Origin: Sorghum bicolor
Lineage: Eukaryota > Streptophyta > Magnoliopsida > Poales > Poaceae
Assembly: GCF_000003195.3 (NCBI RefSeq)
Contig: NC_012878.2
Coordinates: 20,436,641 to 20,500,640, forward strand
Length of the DNA stretch: 64,000 nt
Direction of reading: 5' to 3'
The notes beneath the pieces are model-generated. The model made no database searches. It worked only from the letters and a program-made list of their open reading frames with translations, and was not told where the DNA came from. Shown here one piece after another: positions 10,088-19,398 of the stretch. The translations under genes were made by a program, and so were the position numbers. Position 1 is the first letter of the stretch. Each line of letters starts with the position of its first letter.

Positions 10088-10702
10088 AAAAATCTCGTCC
10101 CGAGATTTGAAAGCTTGCCGATTTTCGAAGAAGGTTTTATAAACTTCCTTTAAATAGTCCTCTGTTTCCCAAGTAGCATCTTCTTCCCCGTGGTTACTCC
10201 ACAAAACCTTGTAGAACTTAACCACGTGATTACGAGTTACCCTTTCCTTGCGATCAATGACCACCATAGGCTTTTCTTCATACACCAAGTCGGATTCCAA
10301 CTTGATATCCCGAACGTCCACTCTTTCTTCCGAAACTCGAAGGCATTTCTTTAACTAAGATACGTGAAAAATAGGAAAAATAGCTCGTATCTTAACCGGT
10401 AGTTGAACCTTGTAGACTACTTTCCCTTTCCTCTCAAGAATCCGATAAGGTCCCACATAATGGGGTGCAAGCTTTCGCTTGACTCCAAATCTTTGTACAC
10501 CCTTCATCGGAGACACCTTGAGATAAACATGATCCCTGACTGCAAAGTCAATTGGTTTTTTTCTCTTGTTGGCATAACTCTTTTGTCGAGCTTGAGTAGC
10601 ATCCAGATGTTGCTAGATTGTATGGACTTGCTGCTCCGCTTCGTTCATAAAATTGATGCCGTAATACCTTTGTTCCCCTAGTTGTACCTAATTCAACGGA
10701 GT
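10085..10702 (-). pseudogene. E3 integrase C-terminus and chromodomain
   Basis: The minus strand encodes the integrase C-terminal region (VSPMKG, FGVKRKLAPHYVGPY) followed by a chromodomain (FYKVLWSNH, ATWETEDYL) of the chromovirus type, which is thought to guide integration to heterochromatin. An amber codon at 10355-10357 replaces the Gln found in E4 at the same spot (HVSQLKK). The frame does not stop before the PPT and reads into the LTR to about 10025. Confidence 0.8.
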
Positions 10703-11377
10703 TCAACACTTTCGGCCATTCAGGGCTTCAGAAGGAGCCATCTTGATGCTCTCTTGGTAACTATTGTTGTAAGAGAACTCAGCTAACAGTAACCACTTCA
10801 CCCAAGATCCTTTTGAAGATAAAGCACATGCCCTCGACATATCTTCTAGGATTTGGTTAACATGTTTAGTTTGCCCAGCAGTTTGTGGATGATATGCAGA
10901 ACTTCGAACCAAATGAGTACCAATCTGCTCATGGAGACACTCCCAAAAGCGAGCAGTGAACTGTGGTCCATAATCTGATATGATACTACGAGGCACACCA
11001 TACTGACGGACGATATGCTCGAAGTACAATTCCACATACTGATGCGGACGACATACGGTTCGAACTGGAATAAAGCGAGCGACCTTGGTCAAACGGTCCA
11101 CAATCACCCAAATTGAGTCGTAACCCTTGATAGAAGTTGGGAGTCTAGAGATAAAGTCCATACTTACTTCTTCCCATTTCCAACCAGGGATTAGCAAGGG
11201 TTGAAGCAAACCTACTTTCATATGAACTGCCTTCATGCGACAACAGTTATTGCAACGATCAACAAAAGCAGCAATCTCCTTTTTCATCTTTGTCCACCAA
11301 AATAGAGGTTTCAAATCATGATACATCTTAATGCTACCAGGATGAATAGACAGCTTGGATGAATGAGCTTCATACAA
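10703..11377 (-). pseudogene. E3 integrase core
   Basis: Zinc-binding region (CNNCCRMK) and rve core (SMDFISRLP, SDYGPQF, HPQTAGQT). In the DD-35-E triad both Asp are visible, but the catalytic Glu after GQT is Lys (TKHVN), whereas E4 keeps Glu (GQTE). That change should abolish strand transfer. Between here and the RNase H fragment the frame contains further stops. Confidence 0.85.
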
Positions 11378-11614
11378 GATCTTATTTCAGAGCTCATGGT
11401 TCTTTGGTACAACAAGCCGATCTTTGAACCATAGAATTTCGTTCTCATCGACCCGGAAATGCTTGGTTTCTTCTTCTTTCATCTTTCTCTTAATATGGTG
11501 GATGCCTACATCAGTTTGCTGCAACTCAATTACTCAATTACAAAGAGAGCTTTCTAAGACAATCTGGAGAAGCACTAGTGGATGCATAAGACGTGACAAG
11601 GGTGAATCTTCAAT

Positions 11615-11792
11615 CTAAACTGATTTGCAGTGCGATTTCCAACTCAAGGCATCCGCAACCATGTTTGCCTTGCCCGGATGGTAGTGCACTTGAAGATTAT
11701 AATCTTTAATCAACTCAAGCCACCTTCGCTGCCGCATGTTCAATTCAGGTTGGGTGAAGATGTACTTGAGACTCTTATGATTGGTGTAAATA
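11615..11792 (-). pseudogene. E3 RNase H, C-terminal part
   Basis: Begins at the E4 insertion and encodes [18 protein letters not shown] and [13 protein letters not shown]. The usual catalytic Asp of YTDHKSL is Asn here, while E4 keeps Asp. It ends at a stop after about 59 codons; the linker to integrase is broken by more stops. Confidence 0.85.
11788..11792. repeat. Target-site duplication of E4, left copy (AAATA)
   Basis: Directly precedes TGTAAC of the E4 5' LTR and matches 37896-37900. Confidence 0.92.
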
Positions 11793-14103
11793 TGTAACAT
11801 CCCCGATGTTACGGTTACTAAAATTTGGATCATGGCATCATCAGCATTGCACAGCCTAGTTGTTGAGCACACCTTGATGCATCAACTTAAAATGAGTTTA
11901 ATTTGGTTGAATGTGCTTAGGGAATTAAAGTGTGTTTATCTTGTATATTTATGCTTGAGTTGGTTGCTAAAACCCTAGGGTAAAGGATTTCCGAAAGATT
12001 AGGGGGGGAAACCCTGATTTTTGAACCCAAGATTTGCCCCCTTTTGCACAATTTAAAAACTAAGCAAAATTTGAAATTGAGTTCAAAAGCAAAGTTGTAG
12101 ATCTTGTCAAGATGTACAACTTTGGTGTTTTGAGTTTTTGAAGTTTCAATACAAAATTCAAAGTAATTTTGAAAATACAGATTTCCAGAAAGTGTCCCCT
12201 TTTCCAATTTGAACCTCCAATTCAAAATCTATTTGGAATTTTGAAAAGTGACCAACATGAAAGTTGTAGAGCTCAAAAAGTTGAACAACTTTCATGTTGG
12301 GAGTTTTTCAAGTTGTTATGCAAAATCAAAAGTAATTTTGGAAACCCTATTTTATCCCCAATTCAAAGATTTGAATTTCTTTGAATTGAGTTGTGAATTC
12401 CAAACTGTTTGGCCAAATTAACCAATTTCCACTTAGATTTAGCCTTCGGCACCAAAATATGATTTGTAGCTTATAAAATTCTGAGCAACTTTGGTTTTGG
12501 TGAAATTTGGTCTTCAGTTCAAAATTTGGGCGAATTTTGCAAAACGACAAATTGAATGGATTGAGCTTGCTACAGTGATTGGACAGGGGGGGTGCTCTGC
12601 CGTCGGGACAGAGCCACCGCGCCCGGCGCTGCCACGCGCCTGGCCACGCAGCTGCTTGCCGGCTGGCATCGCTCAGACGTCCTCAAACGCTGCGGGCACG
12701 TCGCGGTGAGGATAAAGCCTCGAGCCGCCGTGGAAAACCTTCTTCCTCTTTGAACTCCGACGCCGACGAGCTCCCTGTGCTCCACGATTTCGCCCTCCCC
12801 GCTCCCTTTCCAAGCCATTCGAGTGCACCAGCAGCTCCGCCTTGAGCCCCGCCACCGATTGCGCCCACTAACGCAAGCTCTAAGCCCCCATAAGCCGCAG
12901 TTGAGCCATCGTTTCCAACTTCGGCCAAAGCGCCGCTGCGAGCACACCACCGTGGCCAGCATCACTCCGACCCTCTCCGCTGCTGCTTTTTGCTCGGTTG
13001 AAGTCGTGGTGAGCTCCTGCTACTTTTGCGCTACTCTTTTCACGCTCTACTCGCTCGTGGTGGCTGGCGTTTGCTTGGCCGAGGCGGCCGTCCGCCATGG
13101 ACGTGAGCAGGAGGGTTAGGAGGGAGTAGCGGTTGTCCCGTGTGTCCTAGGGGTTGCGCGAGAAGCCAGAGGTGCTAGCCCACCCCACCGCGGAGGCCGG
13201 GAGCTCACCGGCGCGGAGCCTGAGCTCACCGGAGCGGTGGCGGGAGGAAGAAGACGCCTCTGACGGGCGGGACCCGCCCGTCAGTGGCCGTGTGTGAGGG
13301 CAGCGCCCGCGCGCGACGCGGGAGAGCTCCCGGGCCGACTTGGGCCGAGTCCAAGCAGGCCACCAGCGCGGCATAGTGCACTTTTTCTTTTTCCTTTTTG
13401 TTTTGAATTTGAATAGTAAATTTTGTGCTGATCCAAAAATTATGAGAATTTTTGTATAGCTTCCATAAAATGGGTAGAGCACTAGAAAAATGCTAGGTAC
13501 TATTTCTGGTAGTTTGCATGTCTGTAAAAATTTGCTCTCTTAATTAGTAAATAAAACTTCTAGGAATTTTAATAATTTATTAGTATGTCCAAAAATCACC
13601 AAAAATTATGGGGAGTCTCTGAATATTATTCCCTGGCTCCACACAAAATTTGGTGTCTTTTGGATAATGTTTGAATAAAACATGATTAAACCCTTAATTA
13701 ATAATTAAATAATAATTCTAGGATAATTAGGTAATAATTAGTTAATTGCTCAAAATTAGGATTTGAGTGATTTTGGGATTATGTGATGACCTGAGGTCAT
13801 TAACCCTAATGACCTTTGGCATTTAATTATTGTTTGGCCTTAATGCTTAATTACTGTCTTTAATAATTAATTAAGAATTAATTAAGGTAAATAGGATTAA
13901 TAATTAGTTAATTTAAGATAATTATGAATTAAGAAAAGTACTAATTTACAGATGCAACCTCTTGGGTAAAGACACTAAGTTGTTGAACAACTTTAATTAT
14001 TGTTTAATCTGTGTTGCACCGAGGCGGCCAGTGGTATTTAACTTGGTCCCTTTTTGCATATTTGTCATACGAATATCATGAGTATTCATCATTTCGCGTA
14101 TAG

Positions 14104-14238
14104 TGCACGTGACCGAAGGAGCGCCCGTTGAACCGAACCCCGAGGTCGGTGCTCCGTTCGAGGAAGTAGGATCCGAGACTTGGGAAGTCTCCGAGGGTCC
14201 CTCTCTGCCCTGCAACCAAGGCAAGCCCCGGATGCATT
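14104..14238 (+). other. LTR peptide block 1 of E4, 5' LTR copy
   Basis: After an acceptor-like GTATAG the plus strand encodes an acidic Pro/Glu-rich stretch (PNPEVGAPFEEVG) and then PCNQGKPR before a stop. The GKPR codons lie in AAGGCAAGCCCCGGA, which is identical in the E2 and E7 LTRs. The donor-like GTAAG of E2 is not present here. Confidence 0.42.
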
Positions 14239-15257
14239 AACCCCTCCTTGAATGTTTTAAATCTTTTATCACTTATGAATTGAAAATGCTGCATTAGATA
14301 GTTGAGAATTGGGTTAACCTACTTGCTGCATTTACTACCTTGATATTTGTTATCTTGTCCTTGGCACCTGTGTTATTTTGAAATCGCGTAGCGATGCTTA
14401 GCCCTGCTACTAGATAGGTTTTCAAACAAAGTTTGAAGGGTTGTTGTGGAATACACTTATGATCAATGATGTTTCAACTTGAGACCGGTCAGTGGACTTG
14501 CTTTAAGAATGGAGTCTTGAAGTAGTGTCTCCAACTGTGTCGATTAAGGACCGGTCCGTTGGTGGCCTGATGGGTTGAGAATTTTTAGTACTAGCCACTT
14601 GCCCTCGGTAAGCTCGGTCTTGGGATCCCTCGACGCGAACAGCTACTCGCGCACTGGGAGTGGAAAGATGGCGAGAGTAACATGTGCCCACCTTACGGAT
14701 CTGAGATGACCGGAAAACATCTAGATCGGCTGTAGGATGGTGGAGTACTGTGCTCTCGGGTGCCGCGAACCTAGTCAAATTTGGGGAGAGCTTGATTTGG
14801 GTTGATATATGCAAGATTTGGTTCTACATATGTCGGGTGGTTAGGAACTCCAGCTGGATTGCTAAGCGGTTCGAATCGTCGTTGCTCCCCGATTGGGAGA
14901 CTCAATCCACTTACCCTCATCGTAGTAAATATGCAACTAAGTAGTAAAATGAGAAAGAGGGAAATGTCTCATGAGGTTCGGATCCCAATTCCTGGACTCA
15001 GAGTGACATGAAGCTATGGCCGTTGGATAAATAGTACTTTATTTTAGGACTAGGAACTCACAGACTTGTCTGTGGGAGACAACTAGTTGGACTGTCCTCG
15101 AACTCCTCGGCCTCTTAAGGAGAGAAATTCGTAGGTAAAACTTGAAAGTAAGGATGCACTATTAGTAAGCTTTTCCGCAAAACACTTTGGCTCCTTGCTC
15201 AACCACCCCTTGTCTACCCCAAGCCTGCATTCCTAATTTCTCCTCTTTTTCCACCGG

Positions 15258-15310
15258 GTAAGTCTTGTTGAGTACTCTCGTACTCAGGGTTTTCCAACCC
15301 CCTGTTGCAG
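15258..15310 (+). other. Conserved GTAAGT-hairpin-TTGCAG element (E4 5' LTR)
   Basis: GTAAGTCTTGT, a perfect stem TGAGTAC (15269-15275) / GTACTCA (15280-15286) with loop TCTC, then TTGCAG. The 3' LTR copy has loop TCCC with the stem unchanged. Confidence 0.6.
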
Positions 15311-15384
15311 GTGAAGCTCAGGAGCCGACTTGTTTCGGACCCTGTTGTGTGACCGTCGTCGAGGTTGACGACGAAGAAGAGTGA
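15311..15384 (+). other. LTR peptide block 2 of E4, 5' LTR copy
   Basis: Directly after TTGCAG, in phase 2, a 24-residue frame with several Cys (TCFGPCC) and an acidic tail (VDDEEE) before TGA. Position and phase match the blocks in E2 and E7. Confidence 0.42.
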
Positions 15385-15830
15385 ACGTGACCCATGGGCA
15401 GGGTCTGTAAATTTGTAATCTGTATTCTAAAGTTCAAGTTGCTCCACTGGACCTGCTTGTAATTACACTCTACTATTTGGAAGAACTCCTTTTGTAAATT
15501 AAGTTATGTAATACTTCTGCCGTTTTACTCTGAAGTAATATTTTGCTCTTGTGTCGTTTGTGATACTGCAATGTCTTCGCAACGAATGATCCTGGTGTTA
15601 AGGTGGCCACTTGCTATGCTGTAAGGGCGAGAAGAAGAAGTTCTCGTTAATTGACCATCACCAGTGGTCAGGACGAGCCTGCTTAGTACGCCACAGGTAG
15701 CAGTGGAATGAGCGTCCAGCGATGCTCATCGGACTTCTAAAGTGGGAGGATCCTCGGCATCACTGTCAGAGGTCCTTAGGACAATGACAGGTGTCGGTGG
15801 GCCCAAACACTTAGGAGGTTCTGCCACAGC

Positions 15831-15842
15831 TGGTATCAGAGC
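15831..15842 (+). other. E4 primer binding site (initiator-Met tRNA)
   Basis: TGGTATCAGAGC, two bases after the LTR, complementary to the 3' end of initiator tRNA-Met, as usual for this lineage. Confidence 0.93.
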
Positions 15843-16200
15843 ATATGTTGCTAAGATGACTGTCGTATCCTTTGAAAAACTTCAAAATCATTTGGATCTA
15901 ATGCTATAAACTGGCCTGCTTTGAGTCCAAGTGCTTTAGTCCTAACTTACCCCTGTCTGTAGGCTTTCTTAGAATTTTTGAAGTGGTATGGAGGAGCAAC
16001 ATAAAGTATTGCCCTATGTTGTAAAATTTTGAGTAATATCGTTGTGAATCGTTAGTAGTAATCGTAAGTTCGTGCATGCATCATGATATACTACTTGGTC
16101 AAATTTCCTTCCTCCTTGTTTGGGTTGGGTGAATAGAATCAATCCTATTCTTGCTAACCTTTAAGGTCTCTCTTACTAATCCAAACTTACCCTCTATAGG
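15843..16200 (+). other. E4 leader with candidate intron and conserved 14-mer
   Basis: Non-coding. Contains GTGCATGCATCATG at 16072-16085 and a candidate intron from GTAAGTTC (16064) to CTATAG (16199), ending one base before the ATG of the next ORF. Confidence 0.55.
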
Positions 16201-16905
16201 ATGGCCCGTTGGAAACAGACCCCGCGCAAGAGGACAGGTCCAAAAGGGGTCCCCAGACATCAGTTGGCCCCGCGCAACGATCAAGCAAGCAGTAGCCGTT
16301 CACCGCCTCAGCAGGAGGTGGACAGGTTGTCCGCCGAGTTGACCGAAGTGATGAGGGAAAGGATGTACAACGTCATGGAGATCGGCGAACTCAAAGCTCA
16401 ACTAGCCAAAGAAAAACAAGCTACCGAGAACTGTGAGGCCATGTTGTCCCGTATGGTGGAGGAGAGGAATGCCACTATTGCCCGAGAAGAAGAGGCCAGG
16501 AGCGCACACAGGCACGAGCTGACTAGGATGAATGCGAAGTTGGGCAAGGCCAGGTACCTTAAAGATCTATACGTGAAGATGGCGGCCACGGTCACCGCGC
16601 AGCGGAATGTCGCGTGGCAGCGGGAGGACCAGCTCCAGTTGGACAAGCTGGAGCTGGCACATCATTTAGATATTGTCAATGACTTGGCAATGCAATATCG
16701 TGATATTGCATTTGACCTATATCATCAGCTCCATCCACCTCCAGGCGAAGGAGAGATGGATACGGATGAAGAGTTGGCGGACGACGGGGAACCCGATCAA
16801 GGCCTCAGTGATGAAGAGGAGTCCGACCCCGATGACAACAACCCGGCGGGTAATCAGGATGATGGCAATGACGACCCGGGCTACAGCTCTGGCCACACCG
16901 ACTAG
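16201..16905 (+). CDS. E4 extra ORF upstream of gag (234 aa, coiled coil, acidic tail)
   Basis: An intact ATG-to-stop frame between PBS and gag. Residues 1-25 are basic (RWKQTPRKR). Residues about 40-110 look like a coiled coil rich in Leu, Glu, Lys and Arg (GELKAQLAKEKQ), with a second helical stretch at about 140-175. From about residue 183 the chain is strongly acidic (DTDEELADDGEPD, EEESDPDDN). No catalytic motif is visible. Extra ORFs before gag are found in grass Tekay elements but have no settled function. The frame has stayed open while pol collected stops. A role in RNP assembly or chromatin targeting is possible; this is inference. Confidence 0.75.
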   Translation: MARWKQTPRKRTGPKGVPRHQLAPRNDQASSSRSPPQQEVDRLSAELTEVMRERMYNVMEIGELKAQLAKEKQATENCEAMLSRMVEERNATIAREEEARSAHRHELTRMNAKLGKARYLKDLYVKMAATVTAQRNVAWQREDQLQLDKLELAHHLDIVNDLAMQYRDIAFDLYHQLHPPPGEGEMDTDEELADDGEPDQGLSDEEESDPDDNNPAGNQDDGNDDPGYSSGHTD

Positions 16906-17118
16906 TTCGGTGGAGCCGCGGGCAACGTCATTGTAGGATTCCTAGTTTACCGTAGTGGGGTCGGGTTTGTAATATAAAGTTTTCTTTCAGTTTGAGAAGT
17001 TGTACTTGTTTGTTCTTGGTGTGTCGAACTGATGTTTAATAAATAAATGGAAGTATGTAAGATATGTTCTAAGTTATGAATTTCATGTGGTAACAAGTAC
17101 CTATGACTCTTGTAGCAG
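16906..17118 (+). other. E4 spacer between the extra ORF and gag
   Basis: AT-rich, non-coding; ends in TTGTAGCAG directly before the gag ATG, which resembles a splice acceptor. Confidence 0.5.
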
Positions 17119-17706
17119 ATGCCGATGCGTACCCACGGATCTGATGGAGCTGGGACGTCTCAGGGAGGGGATGATATCCCCAACCCTCCACCTGCTCCAC
17201 CTTCTCTAGCTGATGCCATTGCTGTCCTTTTGAGTGCCACTACCGACAACGCTCGCTTGTTGCGCGAGTTAGCACAACGTCAACCACACCCCACCCCAAA
17301 CTTCAGGGCACTGCACAATGGGGACGAAGAAGCTCGGTACGTGGACTTTACTGACACAAGGCCCCTAGTATTCACTAAGGCTGATGAGCCGTTAGAAGCG
17401 GATGATTGGCTCCGGACCATGGAGCACAAGTTTAGTTTGATTCAGTGTTAAGAATCTCAGAAGCCCCTGTTCGCAGCTCAGCAGCTTCGGGGAGCTGCAG
17501 GTGCCTGGTGGGAGAACTTCCTAGCTATCCAAGCTCTAGGACACCAGGTCACCTGGACCGAGTTTAAGGACGCGTTCCGCGCCCATTACATCCCTGAAGG
17601 GCTCATGGCCATGAAGGCCGAAGAATTTCTCGCCTTGCAGCAAGGCGATAAAAGTGTCATGGAGTACATGGCAAAGTTTAATCATCTCTCTCAATATGCC
17701 ACAGAC
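17119..17706 (+). pseudogene. E4 gag, 5' part (capsid region)
   Basis: ATG at 17119 begins a Tekay gag with the retrotransposon gag core (EADDWLRTMEHKF, GAAGAWWENF, TWTEFKDAFRAHY). An in-frame TAA lies at 17449-17451 in the conserved IQC..ESQK region. After that the same frame continues to codon 196, exactly at the E5 insertion, and resumes at 29693. Gag forms the particle that packages element RNA. This copy is broken by both the stop and E5. Confidence 0.9.
17702..17706. repeat. Target-site duplication of E5, left copy (CAGAC)
   Basis: Directly precedes the LTR start TGTCGACG and matches 29688-29692. Confidence 0.95.
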
Positions 17707-18168
17707 TGTCGACGAAAGCTAGTCGGCAGTCTACCTTGGGGTATACCCACGGTAGTAGTTTATCGGTAGACGGTGCGCAAACTACGAACTCGGTGGTGAC
17801 GCAAGACACGGACAAGCTTTTTATCCAGGTTCGGCCGCCGAGTTGGCGTAATACCTACGTCCTGCGTCTGGTTGTATTGATTTGTGTTGAGAGAATATGA
17901 TGTGTCCTAGGGGGGTCCCTTGCCCCTCCTTATATAGTCTGGAGGGCAGGGTTACAGATCTGGAAACTAATCCTAGTCGGTTACAATTGCCATGGATAAT
18001 TCGATATCAATTCCTATTCTAACCGACCAGAATCCTGCTTGATCTCCACATCTTGTTTCCTTGCGCGGAACTCCAGGTTGTCGGATCAAGCTTTGGACTC
18101 GTCTCGTAATGGGCCAAGCCTCCTGGCCCAAGTCCAGCCGTAAGGGTATAGGGGTTTATACCCCCACA
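17707..18168 (-). repeat. E5 3' LTR (462 bp)
   Basis: TGTCGACG to CCCCCACA on the plus strand. TATA box TATATAAG on minus at 17936-17929. One mismatch to the other LTR. Confidence 0.97.
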
Positions 18169-18185
18169 GCTAGTCCCCGAGCACC
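18169..18185 (-). other. E5 polypurine tract
   Basis: The minus strand GGTGCTCGGGGACTAGC abuts the 3' LTR, identical to E1. Confidence 0.8.
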
Positions 18186-18735
18186 ATGTATTATGGTGTA
18201 ACACGCCGTCTTGAGCTTCTTCGATCAGTGAGGCTTGACGTCTTCAAGAAAATTGCCCGAACAGTTGCAACGGTATTTTGACCAACTCAAAAGACAGTTG
18301 ATCAACATTGACATCGAAGAAGCAGGTTCAAAGAAGCAGGTTGTTCGAAGAATGCATGGTGCTCTAAATTAAAAAAGATTTCTTTCCTGGTGAAGTGTGC
18401 CCACTTTACTTTTTTGAAAGGTATAAACATAAAAAAAGCAAGCAAATTCACCGCAAGGTGAAGTGTGCCCACTTAGTCCCCGAGCCTGGTAGTAGGTGAC
18501 GCAGGCACGTGGTGCTAGGGTCAAAACAAAAGTCCTCAAAGAAATTCTGTAACTGAGATGCATCGCCAGATGCATCGTACCGATGTAGTCCCCGAGCTTG
18601 CTGGAAGGCGAAGTATGAGCCTTGTAGTAAGGTCTAAAAAGTGGAATTTACCAGTCTGACTGCAATTGAATAGATTAGTCGACCAGTCACCAAGCACCAA
18701 GTGCTTTTTAGAATTCTGTGTCGCTGTACTGTACG
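18186..18735. other. E5 3' non-coding region with PPT-like copies
   Basis: No gene. AGTCCCCGAGC (the PPT core on the other strand) recurs at 18475 and 18587, in addition to 18172 in the true PPT. The context is colinear with 1600-2150 of E1. Confidence 0.7.
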
Positions 18736-18738
18736 ACC

Positions 18739-18990
18739 AGTCCCCGAGCATCGAGTGCTCGGTGGTCGGTGCAGTTCTTTAAAGCGTCTAGCTGATAGAC
18801 TGGGCGACCAGTCCCCGGGCGTCGAGTGCTCGGTGGTCGGTGCAGTCCTTTAAAGCTTCCAGCTGATAGACTGGACGACCAATCCCCGAGCGTCGAGTGC
18901 TCGGTGGTCGGCGCAGTCCTTGAAGTTCCGAGCTGATAGACTGGGCGACCAGTCCCCGAGCGTCGAATGCCCGATGGTCGGTGCAGTCCC
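18739..18990. repeat. 70-71 bp tandem repeat, four copies (E5)
   Basis: The GCAG marker recurs at 18771, 18842, 18913 and 18983. Units hold the hairpin around GAGTGCTCGG and the PPT-like AGTCCCCGAGC (18739, 18951; variants at 18810 and 18881). Equivalent to 1311-1590 in E1 but with a different unit length. Confidence 0.88.
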
Positions 18991-19279
18991 CGGATTGTTG
19001 ACTTTCTAGCGTATGTGTCTTCTTGTTTTTTGAAAAGATCTTCCCAGTTAAAGTTGACGTGACGAGGCCTCCTGACGGGGTGTCAGACGGATGCATGAAA
19101 AGTTGCGCCTGGCAACTGTGCAGCCGCCTTTGCATGGTTTGAGAAAAGGAAACCATCAATTGGTACGAAAAATCCGCCGCATTAATTGTCTATAATCATT
19201 GTAAACCGAAACGCCGCGTCCGCCGCATGGCCCGCCCACTTCCCGAGAATTCGGGAAGTGGGAGAGGTGGAGTTGCGGG
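18991..19279 (+). promoter_or_regulatory. Upstream region of the E5 extra gene
   Basis: Non-coding; includes an inverted repeat CACTTCCCGAGAATTCGGGAAGTG at 19237-19260, present in a shorter or shifted form in E1 (near 1040). It lies just before the TATA box, so it may be an operator-like or structural site; this is inference. Confidence 0.4.
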
Positions 19280-19288
19280 TTATAAGAG
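19280..19288 (+). promoter_or_regulatory. TATA box of the E5 extra gene
   Basis: TTATAAGAG, 110 bp upstream of the ATG at 19399. The same motif and spacing occur in E1; E6 has CTATAAAAG (41919) about 122 bp before its ATG. Confidence 0.65.
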
Positions 19289-19398
19289 CCTGATAGTTCC
19301 GCCTGTACTGCTTACCCTGCCATTGCTTTGAAACCTTCCGCTCTCATCTCCCCCAATCGTCTGCGTCTTCCTAACTCAAGCCCACATTCGCACCTCTA

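Larger units (their letters stand above)
11793..15828 (+). repeat. E4 5' LTR (4036 bp)
   Basis: TGTAACATCCCCG to CTGCCACA. It aligns end to end with 33844-37895. It is AT-rich with a GC-rich island at about 12570-13370. It carries peptide blocks at 14104-14238 and 15311-15384 and the hairpin at 15258-15310. No conventional long gene is seen in it; frames in the GC island are duplicated in both LTRs and look compositional. Confidence 0.95.
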
